Assembly: GCF_900580675.1 (NCBI RefSeq)
Contig: NZ_UTBG01000026.1
Location: forward strand, 1-64,000
Source: Pseudomonas viridiflava
GTDB taxonomy: Bacteria > Pseudomonadota > Gammaproteobacteria > Pseudomonadales > Pseudomonadaceae
DNA: 64,000 nucleotides
Reading direction: 5' to 3'
Shown here: piece after piece, positions 9,827 to 20,847 of the stretch
Layout: every line of letters starts with the position of its first letter
Position numbering within the stretch: the stretch's first letter is position 1
Position numbers and translations under genes: made by a program
The notes under the pieces: generated by a model
What the model saw: the letters and a program-made list of their open reading frames with translations, nothing else
The model's database searches: none
What the model was told of the DNA's origin: nothing

Positions 9827-10195
9827 TTATTTGATCACACGCCAGGTCAAGGGATAGCGATAGGCGATCCCCTTGTTGGCCTTGATGCTGCCGATGATGG
9901 TCAACACCACGGTGGCGATGGCCAGGGCAAACATCAGGAAAAAACCAATCACCGCGAAGGCCAGCACGATGCATGTCATCCACGCGATGGCCACGGTGAT
10001 CTGGAAGTTCAAGGCTTCCTTGCCCTGATCATCAATGAACGGGTCCACTTCCTTCTTCATCTGCCACAGGATCAACGGCCCGACCACACTGCCGAAGGGG
10101 AACACAAACCCGAGAAACGCCGCCAAATGACACAACATGGCGCCCTGGCGCACTTCGTAGGAAGGCGTAAGCACCGGCATTTGGCTGTCATTCAT
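9827..10195 (-). CDS. DUF4870 family inner-membrane protein
   Basis: A 122-aa protein with three hydrophobic segments: about 21-45 (AFLGFVFPFGSVVGPLILW), 62-80 and 80-105. The middle phrase KKEVDPFIDDQGKEALNFQI is the hallmark of DUF4870 (Tic20-like) proteins. Its function is unknown; it is probably an integral inner-membrane protein. The gene stands between crc and rph in pseudomonads. The start at 10195 is an ATG after a GGAGAAG site. An internal Met at residue 6 is a possible alternative. Confidence 0.85.
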   Translation of the reverse strand: MNDSQMPVLTPSYEVRQGAMLCHLAAFLGFVFPFGSVVGPLILWQMKKEVDPFIDDQGKEALNFQITVAIAWMTCIVLAFAVIGFFLMFALAIATVVLTIIGSIKANKGIAYRYPLTWRVIK

Positions 10196-10217
10196 GGCGC
10201 TTCTCCTGGAGGCGGGT

Positions 10218-10940
<723 letters not shown>

Positions 10941-11155
10941 AGGGGATACCTGTACGGAGGACGAAAAACTGCAGAGCATTATAGAGCCGCCAGCCCTGAT
11001 CGGCACTTCTAAAAAATCCTGTTACAAACCTGGACGCTGAAGCCACCGTTTGGGGCCACCCGCCCCCTTGAGCTACAATCCTGCGCCTTCGCAGCCTGTC
11101 GGCTTCAAATTACCTATCAGCCCGCCTTTGCGGGACTGCAACGCGAGGTACCTCC

Positions 11156-12650
<1,495 letters not shown>

Positions 12651-12661
12651 TTGGCTCTTCC

Positions 12662-12705
12662 CAAAACCGCTGCAAGGGCCTTACATTGGCACTTGTAGCG
12701 GTTTT
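12662..12705 (+). terminator. Stem-loop after gmk
   Basis: AAAACCGCTGCAAG pairs with CTTGTAGCGGTTTT (one G-T pair) around a 15-base loop, ending in T4. A second imperfect hairpin around AATCAGCG / CGCTGGTGATTTTTT (about 12721-12754) ends in T6. Either could terminate gmk transcripts ahead of rpoZ. Confidence 0.7.
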
Positions 12706-12817
12706 GCGAGGGCGCGGGAAAAATCAGCGCTTCCCTAAACGCTGGTGATTTTTTAAACTGTTTAGTCCGCTCGCCCAACCGGGCAGCGCGCATCTTGCAT
12801 TCGCTCCGAGGAATACC

Positions 12818-13081
12818 ATGGCCCGCGTAACCGTTGAAGACTGCCTAGAACACGTGGATAACCGCTTTGAGCTGGTCATGCTCTCTACCAAGCGTGCCCG
12901 TCAACTGGCCACTGGCGGCAAAGAGCCCCTGGTCCAGTGGGAAAACGACAAGCCTACCGTTGTAGCCCTGCGTGAAATCGCTGAAGGCCTGATGAGCTAC
13001 GAGTTCATCGCCAACGCCGAAATCGTTGAAGACGAACCGCTGTTTGCAGCGTTCGAGGACGAGTCCAACGAGGCCGTCTAA
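12818..13081 (+). CDS. rpoZ: RNA polymerase omega subunit
   Basis: An 87-aa protein, [20 protein letters not shown]..., of normal omega length. Omega wraps the beta-prime C-terminus, aids polymerase assembly and forms part of a ppGpp binding site. It lies directly upstream of spoT, which makes and breaks ppGpp, the classical gmk-rpoZ-spoT cluster. An AGGAAT ribosome binding site precedes the ATG. Confidence 0.96.
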   Translation: MARVTVEDCLEHVDNRFELVMLSTKRARQLATGGKEPLVQWENDKPTVVALREIAEGLMSYEFIANAEIVEDEPLFAAFEDESNEAV

Positions 13082-13141
13082 GCCTATGCCTGGTCGACGT
13101 AGCACGGCGCGGGGTCACAGCCTTCGGCAGGAGTTAATACT

Positions 13142-15247
13142 TTGCCGAGCATAGACGCCCTCGCCGATCGCTTATCGACCTACCTCGGCCCAGACCAGGT
13201 CAACCTGGTCCGCCGAGCGTATTTCTACGCCGAACAAGCCCACGACGGCCAACGCCGCCGCAGCGGCGAGGCGTACGTCACGCATCCTCTTGCGGTGGCA
13301 AATATTCTGGCCGACATGCACATGGACCATCAGAGCCTGATGGCTGCGATGCTGCATGACGTGATCGAAGACACTGGCATCGCCAAGGAAGCGCTCAGCG
13401 CGCAGTTTGGCGAAACCGTGGCCGAACTGGTCGACGGGGTCAGCAAACTGACCCAGATGAATTTCGAGACCAAGGCTGAAGCCCAGGCGGAAAACTTCCA
13501 GAAAATGGCCATGGCCATGGCCCGTGACATTCGGGTGATCCTGGTCAAGCTGGCCGACCGGCTGCACAACATGCGCACGCTGGAAGTGCTCTCCGGCGAA
13601 AAACGCCGGCGCATCGCCAAGGAAACCCTGGAAATCTACGCGCCCATCGCCAACCGGCTGGGCATGCACGCCATTCGTATCGAGTTCGAAGACCTCGGCT
13701 TCAAGGCGATGCACCCGATGCGTTCGGCGCGCATTTACCAGGCGGTCAAGCGCGCGCGGGGCAACCGCAAGGAAATCGTCAACAAAATCGAAGAGTCGCT
13801 GAGCCATTGCCTGGCGATCGACGAAATTGAAGGCGAAGTCAGCGGCCGGCAGAAGCACATCTACGGCATCTACAAGAAGATGCGCGGCAAGCGCCGGGCC
13901 TTCAACGAGATCATGGACGTGTATGCGTTCCGGATCATCGTCGACAAGGTCGACACCTGCTACCGCGTACTCGGCGCTGTGCATAATTTGTACAAACCCC
14001 TGCCGGGTCGCTTCAAGGACTACATCGCCATTCCCAAGGCCAACGGCTATCAGTCGCTGCATACCACGCTGTTCGGTATGCACGGGGTGCCGATCGAGAT
14101 CCAGATCCGCACGCGCGAAATGGAAGAGATGGCCAACAACGGCATCGCCGCTCATTGGCTGTACAAGTCCAGTGGCGACGAGCAGCCGAAGGGCACGCAT
14201 GCCCGTGCCCGCCAATGGGTTAAAGGCGTGCTGGAAATGCAGCAACGTGCCGGCAACTCCCTCGAATTTATCGAAAGCGTGAAGATCGACCTGTTCCCGG
14301 ACGAGGTCTACGTGTTCACGCCCAAAGGCCGGATCATGGAGCTGCCCAAAGGCTCCACCGCGGTCGACTTTGCCTACGCGGTGCACACCGACGTGGGCAA
14401 CAGCTGCATCGCCTGCCGGATCAACCGCCGCCTCGCGCCGTTGTCCGAGCCGCTGCAAAGCGGCTCCACGGTCGAGATCGTCAGCGCACCGGGTGCACGC
14501 CCGAACCCGGCCTGGCTGAATTTTGTGGTCACCGGTAAAGCGCGGACACACATACGCCATGCGCTGAAACTGCAGCGCCGCTCCGAGTCCATCAGCCTTG
14601 GCGAACGCCTGCTGAATAAAGTGCTCAACGGTTTCGACAGCGCCTTGGACAAGATCCCGACCGAGCGCGTGCAAGCGATGCTGCACGAGTATCGCCAGGA
14701 AACCATCGAAGACCTGCTGGAAGACATCGGCCTGGGCAATCGCATGGCCTATGTGGTCGCACGGCGTCTGCTCGGCGAAGGCGAACAGCTGCCAAGCCCG
14801 GAAGGTCCGCTGGCGATTCGCGGCACCGAGGGCCTGGTGCTCAGCTACGCCAAGTGCTGCACACCGATCCCGGGCGACCCGATTGTCGGCCATTTGTCCG
14901 CGGGCAAAGGCATGGTCGTGCACCTGGACAACTGCCGCAACATCACCGAAATCCGCCACAACCCCGAGAAGTGCATCCAGCTCTCGTGGGCCAAGGACGT
15001 TACCGGCGAATTCAACGTCGAGCTGCGGGTAGAGCTGGAACACCAGCGCGGCCTGATCGCCCTGCTGGCCAGCAGCGTCAATGCGGCCGACGGCAATATC
15101 GAGAAAATCAGCATGGATGAACGCGATGGCCGCATCAGCGTGGTCCAGCTGGTCGTCAGCGTGCACGACCGCGTGCACCTGGCCCGCGTAATCAAGAAAC
15201 TGCGCGCCCTGACCGGAGTGATCCGCATCACCCGCATGCGTGCATAG
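13142..15247 (+). CDS. spoT: Bifunctional (p)ppGpp synthetase/hydrolase SpoT
   Basis: A 701-aa RelA/SpoT homologue, with the start taken at the TTG of 13142 because MPSIDALADRLSTYLGPDQV matches the SpoT N-terminus and AGGAG precedes it. Domains in order: HD hydrolase (about 30-180, HDVIED), synthetase (about 230-350, RFKDYIAIPKANGYQSLHTT), TGS (about 385-450) and a C-terminal ACT domain (625-701). Having both the HD motif and an intact synthetase region makes it bifunctional. It sets the stringent response. ridA follows by 24 bases, probably on the same transcript. Confidence 0.96.
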   Translation: MPSIDALADRLSTYLGPDQVNLVRRAYFYAEQAHDGQRRRSGEAYVTHPLAVANILADMHMDHQSLMAAMLHDVIEDTGIAKEALSAQFGETVAELVDGVSKLTQMNFETKAEAQAENFQKMAMAMARDIRVILVKLADRLHNMRTLEVLSGEKRRRIAKETLEIYAPIANRLGMHAIRIEFEDLGFKAMHPMRSARIYQAVKRARGNRKEIVNKIEESLSHCLAIDEIEGEVSGRQKHIYGIYKKMRGKRRAFNEIMDVYAFRIIVDKVDTCYRVLGAVHNLYKPLPGRFKDYIAIPKANGYQSLHTTLFGMHGVPIEIQIRTREMEEMANNGIAAHWLYKSSGDEQPKGTHARARQWVKGVLEMQQRAGNSLEFIESVKIDLFPDEVYVFTPKGRIMELPKGSTAVDFAYAVHTDVGNSCIACRINRRLAPLSEPLQSGSTVEIVSAPGARPNPAWLNFVVTGKARTHIRHALKLQRRSESISLGERLLNKVLNGFDSALDKIPTERVQAMLHEYRQETIEDLLEDIGLGNRMAYVVARRLLGEGEQLPSPEGPLAIRGTEGLVLSYAKCCTPIPGDPIVGHLSAGKGMVVHLDNCRNITEIRHNPEKCIQLSWAKDVTGEFNVELRVELEHQRGLIALLASSVNAADGNIEKISMDERDGRISVVQLVVSVHDRVHLARVIKKLRALTGVIRITRMRA

Positions 15248-15271
15248 CCCACCTCTTACAAGGAGTCACTC

Positions 15272-15652
15272 ATGACCAAGACCGTTATCACCAGCGACAA
15301 GGCCCCGGCCGCCATCGGCACCTACTCTCAGGCGATCAAGGCGGGCAACACCGTCTACATGTCCGGCCAGATCCCGCTGGACCCAAAGACCATGGAACTG
15401 GTTGAAGGCTTCGAAGCACAAACCGTACAGGTCTTCGAAAACCTCAAGTCGGTCGCCGAAGCGGCCGGCGGCTCATTTAAAGACATCGTCAAACTGAACA
15501 TCTTCCTCACCGACCTGAGCCACTTCGCCAAGGTCAACGAGATCATGGGCAAGTACTTCGAACAGCCCTACCCAGCCCGCGCCGCCATCGGCGTTGCTGC
15601 CCTGCCAAAGGGCGCACAGGTTGAGATGGACGCGATCCTGGTCATCGAGTAA
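15272..15652 (+). CDS. ridA: RidA family reactive intermediate/imine deaminase
   Basis: A 126-aa YjgF/YER057c/UK114 protein that hydrolyses reactive enamine/imine products of PLP enzymes such as threonine dehydratase. Visible are the [21 protein letters not shown]-terminus, the SGQIPLDP strand, and the conserved Arg within [20 protein letters not shown] that binds the substrate carboxylate. It lies downstream of spoT as in other pseudomonads. A GC-rich hairpin follows at 15660-15683. Confidence 0.95.
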   Translation: MTKTVITSDKAPAAIGTYSQAIKAGNTVYMSGQIPLDPKTMELVEGFEAQTVQVFENLKSVAEAAGGSFKDIVKLNIFLTDLSHFAKVNEIMGKYFEQPYPARAAIGVAALPKGAQVEMDAILVIE

Positions 15653-15659
15653 AACACCC

Positions 15660-15683
15660 GGCGCAGCCTCTACAGGCTGCGCC
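15660..15683 (+). terminator. Stem-loop after ridA
   Basis: GGCGCAGCC (15660-15668) pairs perfectly with GGCTGCGCC (15675-15683) around TCTACA. The T content after it is weak (GACTTCGTTT), so termination may be partial. Confidence 0.6.
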
Positions 15684-15705
15684 GACTTCGTTTCAGAAGG
15701 ATTTC

Positions 15706-16452
15706 ATGATGCGCAAAGCGCTTGTAGCCTCTTCGTTGCTCGCCCTGCTGCTCGGCGGCTGCGCCAGCAACCCTGCCGATCGGGATGTGAGCGGCACCTG
15801 GATCAACCAGGTCGCCATCAATGCGGCAGCCAAGGGCGGCCCTTTGCGTGAAGCCCTGCAATCCTATGGCCCGACCCTCGAATGGGAGGTCAACACCAAG
15901 GCGTCGCAGGCACGCAACTACAACGGTTTTGAAGTGGCGGAAGGCAAGTTGCTTGGTGAAAAACCCGACGCCTGGAGCGTGGAGTTCTACGGCAGCTCTG
16001 CCACCGAACTCAAGCGCAAAGGCCGGCAATTGCTGCAAGTGGCCAACGACAACGAGCCTGAGCAACTGTTCGCCCGCGCCAAAGACCCCGCACCGGAAGG
16101 CGCGCCATTGGGCGCCAACTTCGAACGGGCGTTGTACGCGGCCTACATGGGCGGCGACTGGAAGATCACTGACGGTTTCGGAAACGGCGCCACCGTGCAG
16201 TTCCAGGCTGACGGCAAGGTCGCCGGCCTGCCAGGTGTAGACCGCTACTCACTGTGCCTGGCAGGCGATTGCGCCTCCATGAGCGGCGGCTACGACAGCA
16301 TCTGGCTGCAACTCAACGGCCAGGGCAACCCGTGGATCTTTGCGCGCAAAGGCAAGCAGCTGGAGATATTCCAGGCGGTGAATACCGCCCAGGCCGACGA
16401 GGTGCCTTCGTTTACACCAGGCCCTCGCCAGTGGCTGCTGGAGAAAAAATAA
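15706..16452 (+). CDS. Predicted lipoprotein of unknown function
   Basis: A 248-aa protein with a lipoprotein signal peptide (MMRKALVASSLLALLLGGCAS; lipobox LGGC, Cys at residue 19). Asp is not at +2, so outer-membrane sorting is expected. The mature part has no motif I can name; it contains repeated short Gly-rich beta-type stretches (GDWKITDGFGNGATVQFQAD) that could form a small beta-barrel or lipocalin-like fold. The start may be either of the first two Met codons. It stands alone between ridA and a minus-strand oxidoreductase. Confidence 0.75.
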   Translation: MMRKALVASSLLALLLGGCASNPADRDVSGTWINQVAINAAAKGGPLREALQSYGPTLEWEVNTKASQARNYNGFEVAEGKLLGEKPDAWSVEFYGSSATELKRKGRQLLQVANDNEPEQLFARAKDPAPEGAPLGANFERALYAAYMGGDWKITDGFGNGATVQFQADGKVAGLPGVDRYSLCLAGDCASMSGGYDSIWLQLNGQGNPWIFARKGKQLEIFQAVNTAQADEVPSFTPGPRQWLLEKK

Positions 16453-16473
16453 GTAGCCCAATACAGATATGAA

Positions 16474-16504
16474 TGTGGGAGCTGGCTTGCCTGCTCCCAC
16501 ATTG
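16474..16504. repeat. Short REP hairpin (GGGAGCTGGCTTGCC type)
   Basis: TGTGGGAGCTGGCTTGCCTG runs straight into CTCCCACA, so the two arms of the element have collapsed into one short hairpin. It lies between the convergent lipoprotein and SDR genes. Confidence 0.8.
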
Positions 16505-16515
16505 TTTAATCGGCT

Positions 16516-17367
16516 TCAGCCTTTGAGAATCGCCGCATACCCTTCGCGGTAGCTCGGGTAGGCCGGCGACCAGCCCAGGGCTTTAGCCCGTGCATTACTG
16601 CAACGTTTGCTGCCGGCACGGCGCACACTGGCGTCCTCGGACCACTCGGTCACCCCCAGGTACTCGCGCAACCAGGCGACCACTTCGGCCAACGGCGCCG
16701 GCGCGTCGTCAACGCCGATATAGACCTTGTCCAGCGAACCGCCCTGCTCCACATGCCGTAGCAAAAAAGCCAGCAAACCCGCGGCATCGTCCGCGTGAAT
16801 CCGGTTGCCATATAAAGGTGGGTCGGTCGCCACCCGATAACCTTGGCGAACCTGGGTCGACAGGCGCTCCCGCCCCGGGCCGTAGATACCGGTGAGGCGC
16901 ACCACACTTGCGGGGATGCCGCTCTGCAACGCCACCTGCTCGGCTTCCAGCATGACCTGCCCGGAATATCCCTTCGCCAGGGTCTCGGACGTTTCGTCGA
17001 CCCATTCGCCATTCTGTTGCCCATACACACTGCTGCTGGACACAAACAACAGGTGTTTGGGTTCCTGGCCGTAGTCGCCCAGCCATTCCAGTACATGCTG
17101 CAAACCCTGCACATAGGCCGCGCGATAGCCGGCCTCGTCGTGATCGGTCGCGGCGGCGCAGTACACCAGGTAATCCACCGCGCCGATCGGCCAGGTGTCG
17201 GGGCAAGCCTTTTTGAACAGGTCGCCGGCGATGCCGATCACCCCGTCGGGCAGGCGCGAAATATCCCGCCGCAAGCCATGCACCTCCCATCCCGAGGCGA
17301 GCAATTGGCTAGCCAGCCGACTACCCACATCGCCACAACCGGCAATCACAACAGAAGGCGCAGACAT
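16516..17367 (-). CDS. SDR-type NAD(P)-dependent epimerase/oxidoreductase
   Basis: A 283-aa Rossmann-fold protein with the N-terminal nucleotide-binding motif VVIAGCGDVGSRLASQL (GxGxxG-type, residues about 6-20) and an extended-SDR core: FVSSSSVYGQQNG supplies the catalytic Ser and Tyr region, and RLTGIYGPGRE follows. It resembles the YeeZ-like NAD-dependent epimerase/dehydratase group. The substrate is unknown. The catalytic Lys position is not the usual YxxxK, so activity is uncertain. It is monocistronic and divergent from the exbB operon. Confidence 0.82.
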   Translation of the reverse strand: MSAPSVVIAGCGDVGSRLASQLLASGWEVHGLRRDISRLPDGVIGIAGDLFKKACPDTWPIGAVDYLVYCAAATDHDEAGYRAAYVQGLQHVLEWLGDYGQEPKHLLFVSSSSVYGQQNGEWVDETSETLAKGYSGQVMLEAEQVALQSGIPASVVRLTGIYGPGRERLSTQVRQGYRVATDPPLYGNRIHADDAAGLLAFLLRHVEQGGSLDKVYIGVDDAPAPLAEVVAWLREYLGVTEWSEDASVRRAGSKRCSNARAKALGWSPAYPSYREGYAAILKG

Positions 17368-17465
17368 CAGGAAAACTCCGTACGGAAAGGTCTAGGGTAG
17401 CCTTCGCAGATGACAGACGGCCAGAAAAAGGACAAATAAAGTTACTGTATTACTTCTGTTAACAA

Positions 17466-17485
17466 GAATTACTTGCAATAATAAC
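17466..17485. promoter_or_regulatory. Weak Fur-box-like site upstream of exbB
   Basis: GAATTACTTGCAATAATAAC is AT-rich in an otherwise GC-rich stretch and partly follows the inverted GATAAT/ATTATC pattern of Fur boxes. Iron control of exbB-exbD-tonB is common in pseudomonads. The match is poor and the call is tentative. Confidence 0.25.
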
Positions 17486-17555
17486 CGCCCATTTGTCCTC
17501 GGCCCCCGGGTCTGGCAGGACGATCACTCATTTTCTTTACTCAGGTCCGGCCAGC

Positions 17556-18527
17556 ATGACACGTAATACAAACCCCGCTTCGCCAACCAAGCTTCACAGC
17601 CCGTCCCGTGCCTGGCGCGCGATTGCTGCGCTGCTGTTCAGCGTACTGCTGGCACCGACCGCCGCATTCGCCGACGCCACCGCACCCGCTACCCCGCCTG
17701 CCGCCGAGCAGAATGCCGGCACCCCGGCCGCACCCGCTGCTGCGCCAACGGCGACTGATCCGGCCGCCCCTGCCGCTGCCGACGAAACCGGTGTGGTACT
17801 CGAAGAAGACAACACCCTGGGCATGGCCCACGACCTGTCGCCATGGGGCATGTACCAGAACGCAGACGTCGTGGTGAAAGCCGTGATGATCGGCCTGGCC
17901 ATCGCCTCGATCATCACCTGGACGATCTGGATCGCCAAGGGCTTCGAGCTGCTGGGCGCCAAGCGTCGCCTGCGCACTGAGATCGTCCACCTGAAAAAGG
18001 CCACCACCCTCAAGGAAGCCAGCGAAACCGCGACCAAGAAGGGCACCCTGGCCAACACCCTGGTGCACGACGCGCTGGAAGAAATGCGCCTGTCGGCCAA
18101 CACCCGCGAAAAAGAAGGCATCAAGGAGCGTGTGGCTTTCCGCCTGGAGCGCCTTGTTGCCGCCTGCGGCCGTAACATGAGCAGCGGCACCGGCGTGCTG
18201 GCGACCATCGGTTCCACAGCACCCTTCGTCGGCCTGTTCGGCACCGTGTGGGGCATCATGAACAGCTTCATCGGCATCGCCAAAACCCAGACCACCAACC
18301 TCGCCGTCGTTGCCCCAGGCATCGCCGAAGCCCTGCTGGCAACTGCCCTGGGCCTGGTTGCGGCCATTCCTGCGGTGGTGATCTACAACGTCTTCGCCCG
18401 TTCGATTGCCGGCTACAAGGCGCAGGTTTCGGACGCGTCGGCAGAAGTCCTGCTGCTGGTCAGCCGTGACCTCGATCACCTGCCTACCGAGCGCAGCTCG
18501 CAACCGCACATGGTGAAAGTGGGGTAA
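17556..18527 (+). CDS. exbB: TonB-system energiser ExbB
   Basis: The start at 17556 (MTRNTNPASPTKLHS) gives 323 aa; an in-frame start 21 codons earlier has no family support. A cleavable signal (ending about residue 40, AFADA) precedes an Ala/Pro-rich periplasmic stretch typical of Pseudomonas ExbB. Then come three membrane segments of the MotA/TolQ/ExbB channel domain, including GTGVLATIGSTAPFVGLFGT and GIAEALLATALGLVAAIPAV. It forms the proton channel that, with ExbD, energises TonB-dependent outer-membrane uptake. exbD follows after six bases. Confidence 0.95.
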   Translation: MTRNTNPASPTKLHSPSRAWRAIAALLFSVLLAPTAAFADATAPATPPAAEQNAGTPAAPAAAPTATDPAAPAAADETGVVLEEDNTLGMAHDLSPWGMYQNADVVVKAVMIGLAIASIITWTIWIAKGFELLGAKRRLRTEIVHLKKATTLKEASETATKKGTLANTLVHDALEEMRLSANTREKEGIKERVAFRLERLVAACGRNMSSGTGVLATIGSTAPFVGLFGTVWGIMNSFIGIAKTQTTNLAVVAPGIAEALLATALGLVAAIPAVVIYNVFARSIAGYKAQVSDASAEVLLLVSRDLDHLPTERSSQPHMVKVG

Positions 18528-18533
18528 TCGGCC

Positions 18534-18959
18534 ATGGGCCTGCATTTGAATCAAGGCGACGACGAGCTCGTCGAGAACCACGAAATCAACGTCACGCCGT
18601 TTATCGACGTGATGCTGGTGCTGCTAATCATCTTCATGGTGGCTGCACCGCTGGCCACCGTGGACATCAAGGTCGACCTGCCCGCCTCCAGCGCCAAGCC
18701 GGCGCCGCGGCCAGAGAAGCCGATCTTCCTCAGCGTCAAGGCGGACCAACGCCTGTTCCTGGGCGAAGAAGAAGTCAAGGCTGAAACCCTGGGCCCGGTA
18801 CTCGACGCCAAGACCCAAGGCAAGAAAGACACGACGATCTTCTTCCAAGCCGACAAGGGCGTGGACTACGGCGACCTGATGAGCGTGATGGACGCCCTGC
18901 GGGCAGCCGGCTACCTCAAGGTAGGCCTGGTCGGACTCGAGACGGCAGCCAAAAAATGA
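18534..18959 (+). CDS. exbD: TonB-system energiser ExbD
   Basis: A 141-aa inner-membrane protein with the family start NHEINVTPFIDVMLVLLIIF, a single membrane helix carrying the proton-binding Asp of FIDVMLVL, and a periplasmic peptidoglycan/TonB-interacting domain (FQADKGVDYGDLMSVMDALR). Its stop overlaps the tonB start by four bases (ATGA), showing translational coupling within exbB-exbD-tonB. Confidence 0.96.
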   Translation: MGLHLNQGDDELVENHEINVTPFIDVMLVLLIIFMVAAPLATVDIKVDLPASSAKPAPRPEKPIFLSVKADQRLFLGEEEVKAETLGPVLDAKTQGKKDTTIFFQADKGVDYGDLMSVMDALRAAGYLKVGLVGLETAAKK

Positions 18960-19705
18960 TCACGACGCGCCACAAACTGACGCGTTATGGCACCAGCCTC
19001 GCCGTCGTGCTGGGCGTGCACGCCATCGCGATTGCCATCGCGCTCCATTGGTCTGCGCCGCGCACGGTGCAGTTGCCGCCGGCTGCCATGGTCATCGACC
19101 TGGCACCGATGCCGGCTCCGCCGCCGCCGGCACCGCCAAAAGTGGTCACGCCGCCGCAACCGCCTGCACCGGTGGAAGAGCTGCCGTTGCCGAAACTGGC
19201 CGAGGCACCCAAGCCGACGATCCAGGTGCCCAAGCCGGTCAAACCCAAGCCAAAGCCTCAGCCGCCCAAGCCGGTGGAGAAAAAGATCGAGCCGCCCAAG
19301 GAGAAACCTTCCGAGGACCCGCCGAGCGACGCTCCACCGACCAACACGCCCGCTGAGAAATCAGCGCAGCCGGTTCCAGGCCCGTCGCCACAACAGATCG
19401 CTGCCAAGGCGTCCTGGGAAGGCACCCTGCTGGCGCACTTGCAGAAGTACAAGAAGTACCCGCCAGGCGCCCAGGCTCGTGGCAAGGAAGGCCTGAACCG
19501 GCTGAAGTTCGTGGTGGATGCCGACGGCAATGTGTTGTCCTATGAGCTGGTGGGCCGCTCCGGCAACGCCGACCTGGATCGGGCCACGCTGGACATGATC
19601 CGTCGTGCACAGCCGTTGCCCAAGCCTCCGGCTGACATGCTTAAAGGTGGCAGCATCGAGATCGTTGCACCGTTCGTGTACAACATCGAGAAGCGTCGTC
19701 GTTAA
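18956..19705 (+). CDS. tonB: TonB energy transducer
   Basis: A 249-aa protein with a short cytoplasmic start, one N-terminal membrane anchor (about 13-32) and a long Pro/Lys-rich periplasmic spacer (about 50-140, PAPPPPAPPK and KPKPKPQPPKP) that spans the periplasm. A C-terminal TonB domain follows (YPPGAQARGKEGLNRLKFVV, GNADLDRATLDMIRRAQPLP) and contacts the TonB box of receptors. It supplies energy for siderophore and other receptor-mediated import together with ExbBD. It is the last gene of the operon and is followed by a REP cluster. Confidence 0.95.
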   Translation: MITTRHKLTRYGTSLAVVLGVHAIAIAIALHWSAPRTVQLPPAAMVIDLAPMPAPPPPAPPKVVTPPQPPAPVEELPLPKLAEAPKPTIQVPKPVKPKPKPQPPKPVEKKIEPPKEKPSEDPPSDAPPTNTPAEKSAQPVPGPSPQQIAAKASWEGTLLAHLQKYKKYPPGAQARGKEGLNRLKFVVDADGNVLSYELVGRSGNADLDRATLDMIRRAQPLPKPPADMLKGGSIEIVAPFVYNIEKRRR

Positions 19706-19713
19706 AGGGCACT

Positions 19714-19800
19714 TGTGGGAGCAAGCTTGTTGTGGCGGGCAAGCTTGCTTGCGCTGGGACGGGAGCAAGCTCCCTCGCCTCAGCAAGCCTGCTCCCACAC
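19714..19800. repeat. Degenerate REP cluster between tonB and oxyR
   Basis: Several imperfect copies of the GGGAGCAAGCTTG / CAAGCTTGCTTGCG / GCAAGCCTGCTCCCACA motif are packed head to head over 87 bases. The outer arms (TGTGGGAGCA and its complement) can pair. It looks like a decayed or recombined REPIN. Confidence 0.8.
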
Positions 19801-19918
19801 TTGATTCCAAGTGCCCCAAAAATTCGCACTCCCCGCTCAATCCCCACCAAAGTTCTGATAACGTGCGTCTATCGATTGCAGCCGGTATGCTTGGCCCGCA
19901 ACCTCATGGACGCCCGCT

Positions 19919-20839
19919 ATGACTCTTACAGAATTACGCTACATCGTGACCCTCGCCCAAGAACAGCACTTCGGCCACGCGGCCGAGCGTTGCCACGTCA
20001 GCCAGCCGACGCTGTCGGTGGGTGTCAAAAAGCTTGAAGACGAACTCGGTGTGCTGATTTTCGAGCGCAGCAAGAGCGCCGTGCGCCTGACCCCCGTGGG
20101 TGAAGGCATTGTTGCCCAGGCCCAGAAGGTCCTGGAGCAGGCGCAAAGCATTCGCGAACTGGCCCAGGCCGGCAAGAACCAGCTGACCGCACCGCTGAAA
20201 GTCGGCGCCATCTACACCGTCGGCCCGTATCTGTTCCCGCACCTGATCCCGCAACTGCATCGCGTCGCGCCGCAGATGCCGCTGTATATCGAAGAAAACT
20301 TCACCCACGTGCTGCGCGACAAACTGCGCAACGGCGAGCTGGACGCGATCATCATCGCCCTGCCCTTCAACGAGGCAGATGTGCTGACCTTGCCGCTGTA
20401 CGACGAGCCGTTCTACGTGCTGATGCCGGCCTCGCACCCGTGGACGCAAAAAGACACCATCGACGCCGGCCTGCTCAACGACAAGAGCCTGCTGTTGCTC
20501 GGCGAAGGCCACTGTTTCCGCGACCAGGTATTGGAGGCCTGCCCGACCCTGACCAAGGGCAACGACGGCGCCAAGCACACCACCGTGGAATCCAGCTCCC
20601 TGGAAACCATCCGACACATGGTGGCTTCCGGCCTGGGCATTTCGATTTTGCCGCTGTCGGCCGTAGACAGCCATCATTACGCCCCCGGCGTGATCGCAGT
20701 ACGCCCACTCACGCCGCCGGTGCCGTTCCGCACCGTCGCCATCGCCTGGCGCGCCAGCTTCCCACGGCCAAAAGCGATTGAGATTCTCGCGGACTCGATC
20801 CGCCTGTGCTCGGTAGCCAAACCGCCTGCTGCGAGCTGA
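19919..20839 (+). CDS. oxyR: LysR-type peroxide sensor OxyR
   Basis: A 306-aa regulator with an N-terminal winged helix-turn-helix (MTLTELRYIVTLAQEQHFGH..., HVSQPTLSVGVKKLEDELG) and a C-terminal effector domain. The redox pair is visible as Cys199 in GEGHCFRD and Cys208 in LEAC, spaced exactly as in OxyR, so this is not a generic LysR protein. On H2O2 the two cysteines form a disulfide and the tetramer activates catalase and peroxidase genes. It precedes recG by eight bases, the oxyR-recG operon conserved in Pseudomonas. Confidence 0.95.
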   Translation: MTLTELRYIVTLAQEQHFGHAAERCHVSQPTLSVGVKKLEDELGVLIFERSKSAVRLTPVGEGIVAQAQKVLEQAQSIRELAQAGKNQLTAPLKVGAIYTVGPYLFPHLIPQLHRVAPQMPLYIEENFTHVLRDKLRNGELDAIIIALPFNEADVLTLPLYDEPFYVLMPASHPWTQKDTIDAGLLNDKSLLLLGEGHCFRDQVLEACPTLTKGNDGAKHTTVESSSLETIRHMVASGLGISILPLSAVDSHHYAPGVIAVRPLTPPVPFRTVAIAWRASFPRPKAIEILADSIRLCSVAKPPAAS

Positions 20840-20847
20840 CTGGACGT

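Noticed and set aside
13172-15178. 668-codon minus-strand open frame opposite spoT
   Set aside because: Shadow of spoT, with His/Asp/Val/Gly-rich nonsense composition.
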